Assembly (NCBI GenBank): GCA_963713505.1
Contig: CAVQMC010000002.1
Span: forward strand, 62,001 to 126,000
Direction: 5' to 3'
Source of the DNA: CAVQMC01 sp963713505
GTDB lineage: Bacteria; Bacteroidota; Ignavibacteria; Ignavibacteriales; Ignavibacteriaceae
DNA: 64,000 nt
The translations under genes were made by a program, and so were the position numbers. Below the pieces are notes generated by a model, which saw only the letters and a list, made by a program, of their open reading frames with translations, was not told where the DNA came from and did no database searches. Shown in pieces: positions 1 through 6,836 of the stretch (positions within the stretch are counted from its first letter, which is position 1; each line of letters starts with the position of its first letter).

Positions 1-195
1 ATATCGCTTTGTTTTTTTTGTGAAACATGTCAAAATAATATGATACCGGCATCAAAATATTTTCATCAAAGCGCAAAGAACCACGATGCATTCGCCCCAT
101 CTGTTTTCGCCGTTTTTAGGGCACCGTCATTCGTGGCTTTTTCAATATATGTAATTTGCCCCCATTCGACCCCGTAAAAACCGTTGAGGAGGTAT

Positions 196-969
196 ATGCC
201 ACTTTATTTGATCGAAATTTTTGTCTTCATCTTTGGTCTTTGCATCGGAAGCTTTTTAAACGTCTGCATCTATCGATTACCGGCATCACAATCAATCGCC
301 CATCCCCGTTCCAAATGTCCGAAATGCGACACATTCATTGCATTTTACGACAATATTCCGGTACTCAGTTTTGTGTGGCTCAAAGGGCGCTGCCGTCATT
401 GCGGGGCAAAAATCGGATTGCGTTATCCAACAGTCGAATTACTGGCAGGCCTGCTGGCGCTGGCAACTTTTCTTAAATTTAGCTTGAGCGTCGAAGCGTT
501 GATTTATTTTGCATTTATTGCCTGTTTGCTGGTCGTAACCTTCATTGATCTGGATCACCGGATTATACCCGATGTGATCACCCTGCCCGGTATCCCCATC
601 TGCTTTGCAGCCAGTTTCGCATTGCCCACGGTGACTTACAAGGCAGCACTTCTGGGTATCCTGGCCGGCGGCGGCAGCTTGTTTTTAGTCGCCTGGGTCT
701 ATAATCTGCTCACCAAGAAGGAAGGCATGGGCGGCGGAGACATTAAACTGCTGGCGATGATGGGCGCCCTGTTGGGTTGGCAAGGGGTGGTATTTACTAT
801 TTTTGTATCTTCGCTGATCGGAACCCTATCCGGTTTGGCCGTCATGCTGCACGCGCACAAAGGCATGAAACTGGCGGTGCCGTTCGGGCCGTTTTTAGCC
901 CTCGGCGGCATAACCTATATTTTTTTCGGAACGCCTTTAATCCATTGGTATTTTAATTTACTGAGATAG
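196..969 (+). CDS. pilD: Prepilin peptidase (A24 family), PilD-like
   Basis: Inner-membrane aspartic protease that cleaves and N-methylates type IV prepilins and pseudopilins. About 257 residues, the usual size. The N-terminal cytoplasmic loop has the two CxxC pairs of the methylase zinc site (KCPKC, CRHC). The two catalytic aspartates sit in DLDHRIIPD and in GGGDIKLL. Several hydrophobic helices run throughout. The ATG at 196 is preceded by AGGAGG only 3 nt away; an in-frame TTG at 184 overlaps that ribosome site and is less likely. No pilus structural gene is in this window, so its substrates lie elsewhere. Confidence 0.95.
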   Translation: MPLYLIEIFVFIFGLCIGSFLNVCIYRLPASQSIAHPRSKCPKCDTFIAFYDNIPVLSFVWLKGRCRHCGAKIGLRYPTVELLAGLLALATFLKFSLSVEALIYFAFIACLLVVTFIDLDHRIIPDVITLPGIPICFAASFALPTVTYKAALLGILAGGGSLFLVAWVYNLLTKKEGMGGGDIKLLAMMGALLGWQGVVFTIFVSSLIGTLSGLAVMLHAHKGMKLAVPFGPFLALGGITYIFFGTPLIHWYFNLLR

Positions 970-986
970 TTGGAAAGATTAAAGAA

Positions 987-1712
987 ATGAAAACTGCTAT
1001 CGTTTCTGATATTCACGGCAATTACGATGCCTTCCAGGAGGTATTGGCCGATATCGATAAAGCAACGGTTGATCGGATTATCAGCCTGGGAGACAATATC
1101 GGTTATGGTCCCGAGCCGGATCGCGTCGTTCAGAAAATTATGGCGCAAAACATACCATCTGTGCTGGGGAATCATGAACTGGCGCTAAAAGATGAACAAT
1201 ACTTAAGCTGGTTCAATCCGGTGGCCCGCAAATCACTGATTAAGACCCGTGACCTGCTCAGTAAATCATCGATTAAATTTGTAACGGAACTTGAGCCTTT
1301 TATTACCTTGGATAACGGCCGCTGCGTTCACGGCTTCCCGCCGGACTCGCCCCTGATTTACATGTTTCAGGCATCCGAGAGCCGTAAAAAAGAAATCTTT
1401 GAAGAAATCCCGGAAAGAATCAGTTTTATCGGGCACACCCATACCCTTGAGATAATCGGCTACGATGGAAAACGTATGGAATACAGTGATCTTCCCCGGG
1501 GGGTAACCAATCTGCAAGCAGACAAAAAGTATATCATCAACATCGGCAGTGTCGGACAACCCAGGGATACCAGCAACGATGCGAAATATGTCATCTGGGA
1601 TTCTTCAGCCGATACCATCGATGTCAGATTCATCGCTTATGACATTGCGGCAGTCGTTCAAAAAATCAAGGATGCGGGTCTGCCCGAAAGTCACGCCAAT
1701 CGGCTTTGGTAA
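987..1712 (+). CDS. Calcineurin-like metallophosphoesterase
   Basis: Two-metal phosphoesterase of the YfcE/ApaH-like superfamily, 241 residues, probably cytoplasmic (no signal peptide). The metal-binding motifs appear in order: DIHGNYDAF near residue 8, GDNIGYGPEP near 37, GNHE near 60, and GHTHTLE near 150. It starts 17 bases after the prepilin peptidase stop, so the two are probably co-transcribed. The natural substrate cannot be read from sequence; relatives act on cyclic nucleotides, dinucleotides or phosphoproteins. It converges with the 2-oxoacid oxidoreductase operon, whose last gene ends 15 bases away on the other strand. Confidence 0.9.
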   Translation: MKTAIVSDIHGNYDAFQEVLADIDKATVDRIISLGDNIGYGPEPDRVVQKIMAQNIPSVLGNHELALKDEQYLSWFNPVARKSLIKTRDLLSKSSIKFVTELEPFITLDNGRCVHGFPPDSPLIYMFQASESRKKEIFEEIPERISFIGHTHTLEIIGYDGKRMEYSDLPRGVTNLQADKKYIINIGSVGQPRDTSNDAKYVIWDSSADTIDVRFIAYDIAAVVQKIKDAGLPESHANRLW

Positions 1713-1727
1713 TTTTTCAATCTTCAA

Positions 1728-2273
1728 TTATTTATTGTATTCCCGCCCTAGCTCCAGTCCCAGATCCAGGGCCTGGCGGTTGAGATCCAAAAAGTCGGCT
1801 GGAATCCGGTTTTCAAGAACCTTCATAATGGCCCCGGGATTAATCAAGTCTACCATTTCTATCACGGCACCCAGCATGCAAATATTAAATACAATCGGTT
1901 TGCCGATCTTGTCCATAACGTTTTGAAACATGGGAAGCTCGCGTTGCTGAGCATCGACTTTTTTCTGGGTTTTCACGAAGCGGGTATCGGTAACCAGCAG
2001 CCCCCCCGGACGAATAATGGCGAAAAAATTGTTATATGCCTCCTGGGTCAGACAAACCAGCACATTGGGTTGAATCACCTTTGGATAGTCAATGGTCGAA
2101 TCGGAGATGATGACATCGGACCGGGTCGCACCCCCCCGGGCCGCAGCGCCGTAGGATTGCGATTGCACCGCATTCAGGTTTTCAAATAAGACGGCTGCTT
2201 CAGCCAGAATAATGGAAGCGGTAATCACACCCTGTCCGCCGGAACCTGAAAATACCATCCTGCATCGTTCCAT
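1728..2273 (-). CDS. korC: 2-oxoacid:ferredoxin oxidoreductase, gamma subunit
   Basis: Gamma subunit (181 residues) of a four-subunit 2-oxoacid:acceptor oxidoreductase, which oxidatively decarboxylates a 2-oxoacid to acyl-CoA and reduces ferredoxin. The N-terminal GSGGQGVITA loop is the family hallmark. It is the last gene of the ferredoxin-alpha-beta-gamma operon and follows the beta subunit by 2 bases. The order and subunit sizes fit the 2-oxoglutarate (Kor) class best, but the branched-chain (Vor) class has the same layout, so substrate is not certain. A short heptamer-like stretch (ATTGAAG) directly follows the stop codon. Confidence 0.9.
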   Translation of the reverse strand: MERCRMVFSGSGGQGVITASIILAEAAVLFENLNAVQSQSYGAAARGGATRSDVIISDSTIDYPKVIQPNVLVCLTQEAYNNFFAIIRPGGLLVTDTRFVKTQKKVDAQQRELPMFQNVMDKIGKPIVFNICMLGAVIEMVDLINPGAIMKVLENRIPADFLDLNRQALDLGLELGREYNK

Positions 2274-2275
2274 GG

Positions 2276-3079
2276 TTAGCTGCCTTCCATCGCCTTTTCG
2301 ACGATTTTATCATATTCGTTGCAGTATTCCGGTCTTTCAGTCTGCACAAAGATGCCCCGCTCTATCAAATCCGGATTTTCCTGTTTCGCTTTTGATCCGA
2401 TGGGCGTGGTATTATCCTTAAACCATTTCACCATATCCACGGCATCACCGGCCTTATTCTTGCGTCCAAAATAGGTTGGACACTGGCTTAATATCTCCAC
2501 CACCGAAAAACCCTCATGCAAAATGGCTTTTTTAATTATATCCGTAATCTGCTGAACATGATAACTGGTCGTGCGGGCCACAAAAGTCGCACCGGCCGCC
2601 ATGGCCAATTCTACCACATCAAAACTGTAATCGATATTGGCAAACGGGGCCGTTGTGGCCCATATGCCCGAGCCCGATAGGGGCGAAAACTGTCCCCCGG
2701 TCATGCCGTAAATTCTGTTGTTCATAACAATGGCCGTAATATCGATATTTCTGCGCGCAGCATGAATAAAATGGTTGCCGCCGATGGCCAGGGCATCGCC
2801 GTCGCCCATGGGGACGACCAGATTTAACTCCGGGTGACTCATTTTCACCCCGGTGGCAAAGGCCAGGGCCCGCCCATGAATCGTGTGCAGGGTGTGAAAA
2901 TCGACATAGCCGCTGATTCTGGCCGAACAACCGATACCGGATACCATAACGATCTCATTTTTGCTCATACCCAGCTTTTCGACGGCGTGCAGCAGGCCGT
3001 TGAGCACCATGCCATGACCGCATCCGGCACACCACAGGTGTGGAAAAAATCGCTCTCTCAGATAAGCCTTAACTGCCAT
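2276..3079 (-). CDS. korB: 2-oxoacid:ferredoxin oxidoreductase, beta (TPP-binding) subunit
   Basis: Thiamine-pyrophosphate-binding subunit, 267 residues. CAGCGHG near residue 17 contributes the cluster/TPP region. The TPP-magnesium motif is GDGDALAIGG near residue 92 followed by MNNRIYGMTGGQ near 118. This subunit carries out the decarboxylation step with the alpha subunit. It lies 3 bases after korA and 2 before korC, consistent with one transcript and translational coupling. Length and motifs match the Kor/Vor beta family; pyruvate oxidoreductase beta subunits are usually longer. Confidence 0.93.
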   Translation of the reverse strand: MAVKAYLRERFFPHLWCAGCGHGMVLNGLLHAVEKLGMSKNEIVMVSGIGCSARISGYVDFHTLHTIHGRALAFATGVKMSHPELNLVVPMGDGDALAIGGNHFIHAARRNIDITAIVMNNRIYGMTGGQFSPLSGSGIWATTAPFANIDYSFDVVELAMAAGATFVARTTSYHVQQITDIIKKAILHEGFSVVEILSQCPTYFGRKNKAGDAVDMVKWFKDNTTPIGSKAKQENPDLIERGIFVQTERPEYCNEYDKIVEKAMEGS

Positions 3080-3082
3080 GTT

Positions 3083-4231
3083 TCAAACCCCCTTTCCCCG
3101 GATTATTCGCAATATGTTCAAGATATCCTCCGGGGTGATGAAGACACTATCGATGCGATTGGCAAGAAAAACCTTTTGCGGTTCGTCCACAGCCATTTTT
3201 ACTTCTCGCAGGATCTGACCCATATTCAGTTCAACCACGACAACCGATTTCGCATTGGCGCATTTCTCACGCACAATATCCTCGGGAAAGGGCCACAGTG
3301 TCTGCAGTTCGAGGAGTCCCAGTTTTTCTCCGCGCATACGCCGTTTCTCGACGATATGCCGGGCCGAGCGTGCCGCCGATCCGTAAGAAATCAGCAAATG
3401 CTCGGCGTCTTCCAGATAATACTCTTTGTACCGTGCGATCAGATTGGTTCGGTTTTCGATTTTATCAACCAAATGGTGCAGCAGTTCGTGGACCGCTCTC
3501 GGTTCGCTGGTCGGAAAGCCCCACATATCGTGAAACAGTCCGGTAACATTGTAACGGTGAACCCCGCCAAAATCCGACATGGGCAGGCGACCGTCTTCGC
3601 GCGGCAGGTACGGATGATAGTCAACCCCTTCTTTGACTGAAGTCCTAAGCCGTTCCACCAAGGGCAATATACCGGGTTCGGGTATGACCAGACGTTCGCG
3701 CATGTGGGCCACCACCTCATCAAACAATAATATAACCGGGGTTCGATACGTTTCAGCCAGATTGAACGCTTCAACCGTTACGGCAAAAACATCCTGGTGA
3801 TTGGAAGCCGTCATCGCAATGATCGCATGATCCCCGTGAGTTCCCCAGCGCGCCTGGTTAATGTCACCCTGGCTGCCGTGGGTCGGAATTCCGGTCGAGG
3901 GGCCCCCGCGCTGAACGTTCACGATCACACAGGGTATTTCCGTCATAACCGCATATCCGAGAGCTTCCTGCATCAAGGAGAAGCCCGGCCCGCTGGTGGC
4001 CGTCATGACTTTACGCCCGGTAAGTGAAGCACCGATAATGGCGCACAATGATGCGATCTCGTCTTCCATCTGAATAAACTTGCCGCCGACAGTTGGCAGC
4101 CGATAGGCCAACAACTCGGCTATTTCAGAGGAAGGCGTAATCGGATAGCCGGCGAAGAAGTCAAGTCCCGCGTATATTGCGCCTTCAACACAGGCCTCGT
4201 TGCCTTGAACAAATTTTATAATGTCGCCCAT
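3083..4231 (-). CDS. korA: 2-oxoacid:ferredoxin oxidoreductase, alpha subunit
   Basis: Alpha subunit, 382 residues, with the pyrimidine-binding domain first (GYPITPSSEI near residue 29, TSGPGFSLM near 78) and the CoA-side domain towards the C-terminus. It pairs with korB to form the catalytic core that converts a 2-oxoacid plus CoA to acyl-CoA, CO2 and reduced ferredoxin. In sulfate reducers this serves either a reductive or an oxidative TCA branch. The gene starts 9 bases after the small ferredoxin gene. A 2-oxoglutarate substrate is the best guess from subunit architecture. Confidence 0.93.
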   Translation of the reverse strand: MGDIIKFVQGNEACVEGAIYAGLDFFAGYPITPSSEIAELLAYRLPTVGGKFIQMEDEIASLCAIIGASLTGRKVMTATSGPGFSLMQEALGYAVMTEIPCVIVNVQRGGPSTGIPTHGSQGDINQARWGTHGDHAIIAMTASNHQDVFAVTVEAFNLAETYRTPVILLFDEVVAHMRERLVIPEPGILPLVERLRTSVKEGVDYHPYLPREDGRLPMSDFGGVHRYNVTGLFHDMWGFPTSEPRAVHELLHHLVDKIENRTNLIARYKEYYLEDAEHLLISYGSAARSARHIVEKRRMRGEKLGLLELQTLWPFPEDIVREKCANAKSVVVVELNMGQILREVKMAVDEPQKVFLANRIDSVFITPEDILNILRIIRGKGV

Positions 4232-4240
4232 CTGAATACC

Positions 4241-4447
4241 CTATTTTTCAATTTCTATTTCAATTGCAAAGTCCGGGCATCGGAGTTCACACAGCCTGCA
4301 ACAGATGCAGTCTTGGGGCCGTACCGCCGTGACCTTTTCCTGTTCATCAAGTTCCAGGACTTTTTTAGGACAAAATTCCACGCAGATACCGCAGCCTTTG
4401 CACCAATCCCGATTAATATGATGCTGCTTTAACTTAGGTTTCCCCAT
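4241..4447 (-). CDS. korD: 2[4Fe-4S] ferredoxin, delta subunit of the 2-oxoacid oxidoreductase
   Basis: Small electron-carrier subunit of about 68 residues with two classic cluster motifs, CKGCGICVEFCP and CICCRLCELRCP, enough for two [4Fe-4S] clusters. It is the first gene of the operon and would pass electrons from the alpha-beta core to free ferredoxin. The start at 4447 is chosen because GAGAGGAA lies just upstream; an upstream in-frame ATG would add 18 unconserved residues. Upstream on the opposite strand is the mltG promoter. Confidence 0.9.
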   Translation of the reverse strand: MGKPKLKQHHINRDWCKGCGICVEFCPKKVLELDEQEKVTAVRPQDCICCRLCELRCPDFAIEIEIEK

Positions 4448-4620
4448 TGAGTATTCCTCTCGAAAGGAAAAATCCATCGAAAGATGAATGTTTTCTTGCA
4501 TTACAGAAACGCACAGTCAGCCCCAAAATAAATAGTTCGGCAGATCTTCGAACCTATTCGTTTACTATGATATTGTCAAGGAAAACACCACAAAAAATCA
4601 GAGCGTCGCGAATTACCCCT

Positions 4621-4647
4621 TTGACAAATTGCAGCAGTTTTTATTAT
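4621..4647 (+). promoter_or_regulatory. Sigma-70-type promoter of mltG
   Basis: A consensus -35 TTGACA (4621-4626) is followed after 17 bases by TTATGC (or TATTAT after 15). Transcription would begin near 4655, downstream of the ATG at 4646, which supports the later TTG start for mltG. Confidence 0.55.
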
Positions 4648-4711
4648 GCTTATTGTGAATCCAGTCATTCATGTTCACCATTGCCGTTACCCGAAGGGAG
4701 CATTTCTGATA

Positions 4712-5722
4712 TTGAAAAAAGCACTATTGCTGATCGGCATTTCGATTTTCCTGATTGTTTGCGCCGGTTTGGGGATATATATGGAACTGCGGATGTATGC
4801 GGATATACCGGCGCAAGCAGACAACACCCACGAAGTCCTCGTTAATGTGCGCCCCGGCCAATCCTTAAAAACCACCGCCGCCTTGCTTTATCAAAAAAAG
4901 ATTATTAAAAGTTCATTAAAACTGATTATCATTGCACGTCTGAAAGGATACGACAAACGCCTCAAAGCCGGTGAATATCTCCTGTCAGCAGCCATGACAC
5001 CCCGTCAAATTCTGGCCATCATGGTCAAAGGCGAGGTCAAGCTTCATAAGCTGACCGTTCCGGAAGGCTACGATGTCTCTCAAATAGCCGAACTCGTATC
5101 TGAAGCAGGATTTGGCACCCAAGACGAATTTAAAAAAATCGCCTCAGACGCGGCCCTGGCGCACAAACTGGGTCTGGAAGCGGACACATTCGAAGGATAT
5201 TTATTTCCGGATACCTATTTTTTCCCGAAAGACGTCACAATGGAAAAGATTATAGCGACCATGGTGCAGCGGTTTTGGTCAATTTTTAAACCCGAGTGGC
5301 AAGATCGGGCCAAAAGTCTCGGGTTTACGGTGCACCAGATTGTTACCCTGGCCTCGATCATTGAAAAGGAAACCGGCGCACCGTTCGAAAGACCACTCAT
5401 TTCTTCGGTTTTTCACAACCGATTAAGAAAAAAAATGCGTCTGGAATCGGATCCGACCGTAATATACGGTACCAAAGATTTTGACGGCAATTTGACCCGC
5501 AAACACTTGAAAACCAGAACTCCTTACAATACCTATAAGATCAGGGGACTGCCCGTCGGCCCCATAGCCAACCCCGGCCGTGCTTCATTAGAGGCCGCGC
5601 TGTTTCCTGAAAAAACAGCCTATATTTACTTTGTTTCGAAAAAAGACACCACCCACCATTTTTCAACCAATCTGAAGGAACACAATCGCGCGGTCCGCAA
5701 ATATCAACTGGGACGGAAATGA
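4712..5722 (+). CDS. mltG: Endolytic murein transglycosylase MltG (YceG)
   Basis: Inner-membrane enzyme that cuts nascent peptidoglycan strands and sets glycan length. About 336 residues, normal for the family. An N-terminal membrane anchor (KKALLLIGISIFLIVCAGLG) is followed by a LysM-like domain and the YceG domain. The catalytic glutamate lies in ASIIEKETG, and LESDPTVIYG is conserved. The TTG at 4712 is preferred because GAAGGGA precedes it and the likely promoter start point lies after the alternative ATG at 4646. It stands alone, divergent from the korDABC operon. Confidence 0.92.
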   Translation: MKKALLLIGISIFLIVCAGLGIYMELRMYADIPAQADNTHEVLVNVRPGQSLKTTAALLYQKKIIKSSLKLIIIARLKGYDKRLKAGEYLLSAAMTPRQILAIMVKGEVKLHKLTVPEGYDVSQIAELVSEAGFGTQDEFKKIASDAALAHKLGLEADTFEGYLFPDTYFFPKDVTMEKIIATMVQRFWSIFKPEWQDRAKSLGFTVHQIVTLASIIEKETGAPFERPLISSVFHNRLRKKMRLESDPTVIYGTKDFDGNLTRKHLKTRTPYNTYKIRGLPVGPIANPGRASLEAALFPEKTAYIYFVSKKDTTHHFSTNLKEHNRAVRKYQLGRK

Positions 5723-5923
5723 GAGGATGACTAATTAAATTGGCTCATACGGCTTGACGCTAACCTATAGTACCCTTAATTTCTTGCCAGGCACCTTGCC
5801 GATTTGGCCTCCGGCCGCTTGGGCTTGTGCTCCGTATGAAATTTTGGATAATGGCTAACTGGGTTTGGGGATTTTGATCAATTTTCTTAATGCCCGAGTC
5901 CCTGATGAGAAGTAAAAAATAAA
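5723..5923. repeat. Intergenic stretch with inverted repeat TCATACGG/CCGTATGA
   Basis: No gene is visible. TCATACGG (5745-5752) and CCGTATGA (5832-5839) form a perfect 8-bp inverted repeat around 79 bases that contain smaller GC-rich palindromic pieces (GGCCTCCGGCC). It may be a small mobile repeat or a structured transcript end of mltG; there is no clear U tract. Confidence 0.35.
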
Positions 5924-6036
5924 TTATGCGCAGCATAAAACAATTATTCCGCCGGCGCTTGGGTTTCTAAAGTTGCGTCAGTTTTTAAATAACAATTTGC
6001 AACCCCAATGCCTTATTTTTTAGGGCGGATCAATTA
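5924..6036. repeat. MITE-like element, copy A
   Basis: About 113 bp. It begins with a small hairpin (TTATGCGCAGCATAA), then ATTATTCCGCC, and ends with GGCGGATCAATTA, giving imperfect terminal inverted repeats. It matches copy B at 23820-23934 in length, both ends and part of the interior (TTTTTAAATAACAATTTGCAA versus a similar A-rich stretch). It ends 20 bases before the small ORF at 6057. Confidence 0.55.
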
Positions 6037-6056
6037 GGATTGTTCAGGAGGTGACC

Positions 6057-6293
6057 ATGGCGGCTAACGCAAAAAAGAGTCAAACCTTCATTATTGACCT
6101 TGAAAAACTCAATCGTCTCAATGCTGAAGGATGCGCGGCATGCGGCCGCAAATTTACTTTGGGAGAAACGGTTGTAAAAGCTTGCGGTGCGTGGGAAGGT
6201 CCACCGAAGCTGATCCACCAAAACGAGGCCGTGTGGGATGTGAATAGCGCCACATATTTCGAAAGGCGCTGCTACGATTCTCGTAAACCGTAA
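6057..6293 (+). CDS. Small conserved-looking hypothetical protein with CxxC
   Basis: A 78-residue soluble protein I do not recognise by name. It has a CAACGRKF knuckle-like pair near residue 30 and two further cysteines (KACGAW, RRCYDS), so a metal site is possible. The start is ATG 6057 with AGGAGG ending 5 bases upstream; the in-frame GTG at 6051 overlaps that ribosome site. It stands alone between repeat copy A and the candidate small RNA. The strong ribosome site and compact size argue it is a real gene. Confidence 0.7.
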   Translation: MAANAKKSQTFIIDLEKLNRLNAEGCAACGRKFTLGETVVKACGAWEGPPKLIHQNEAVWDVNSATYFERRCYDSRKP

Positions 6294-6412
6294 CAGTTTG
6301 TGACGATTCCGGGGTCGATAACTTGACATTTTGGGTCATATCTGCGTTAGATCCAGCTTTAATAATATTTATAAGTATTTGATATTATAAAGTTTATATA
6401 AATTTTTGAAAT

Positions 6413-6428
6413 TTGGCATAAAAATTGT
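6413..6428 (+). promoter_or_regulatory. Sigma-54-like promoter
   Basis: TTGGCATAAAAATTGTA fits the sigma-54 consensus TGGCAC-N5-TTGC with the -24 GG intact and correct 10-base spacing, but the -12 element is GT instead of GC. The predicted start is near 6440, just ahead of a short non-coding stretch that ends in a strong terminator. Confidence 0.4.
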
Positions 6429-6439
6429 AGTAAGTATTT

Positions 6440-6580
6440 CATCGCAGTTCACAGTTTCGGACGACTCCTCACCTGATGCGGGTGATGACTCAACCGGACT
6501 GATCAGCGCCTCGGAACTGAAAAATAAGATCATTCCAGGCAAAAAGAGCAGAGTCAAAATCGACTCTGCTCTTTTTTTTG
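6440..6580 (+). ncRNA. Candidate small RNA, sigma-54-like promoter to terminator
   Basis: About 140 nt between a sigma-54-like promoter and a 13-bp intrinsic terminator, with no convincing reading frame. Internal pairing is visible: CAGTTC (near 6445) with GAACTG (near 6519), and a local hairpin TCACC-TGATGC-GGGTGA. The segment CTCCTCACC could pair with ribosome-binding sites. It lies upstream of the GGDEF/EAL gene but ends well before it and before that gene's own promoter. Inference only; expression is unproven. Confidence 0.45.
6543..6580 (+). terminator. Strong rho-independent terminator
   Basis: AAAGAGCAGAGTC (6543-6555) pairs perfectly with GACTCTGCTCTTT (6562-6574), followed by a run of T. 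It is clearly on the plus strand and separates the upstream transcript from the GGDEF/EAL gene. Confidence 0.9.
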
Positions 6581-6596
6581 GCATACATTTTTTTAT

Positions 6597-6711
6597 CTCA
6601 ATTCATAAGCTGCCGGCATCGATCAGCTTGGCATCATCAAGCCGGCCCTCGCTGTATTGGCAGAACCTTTTTAATTCTTACCCCGTTAGGTCGGGAGGGT
6701 TATGAATTGAG
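6597..6711. repeat. 115-bp element bounded by a 12-bp inverted repeat
   Basis: CTCAATTCATAA (6597-6608) and TTATGAATTGAG (6700-6711) are perfect inverted repeats around 91 GC-richer bases. Size and layout resemble a small non-autonomous element or a long-range RNA helix. It lies between the terminator at 6580 and the sigma-28-like promoter at 6730. Confidence 0.45.
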
Positions 6712-6729
6712 TTAATAGGCCAAAATAAT

Positions 6730-6757
6730 TCAAGTTTGATCATGGAACAGCCGATAT
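6730..6757 (+). promoter_or_regulatory. Sigma-28 (FliA)-like promoter of the GGDEF/EAL gene
   Basis: TCAAGTTT (6730-6737) and GCCGATAT (6750-6757) each match the FliA consensus TAAAGTTT / GCCGATAA with one mismatch. The interval after TCAA is 16 bases, the same as in the flgN promoter of this window. The start would be near 6765, about 70 bases before the coding start. Confidence 0.55.
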
Positions 6758-6836
6758 AGCTTTCAGGTCAAAATTCGGTCCTATCACACGGGGCGCAAAC
6801 CAAGAATTGCGTATATTAATTTCTCAGGGGAATCAA

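Noticed and set aside
6670..6700. Integron attC-like core GTTAGGT
   Set aside because: One GTTRRRY core is present but there is no matching RYYYAAC partner at proper distance and no integrase.
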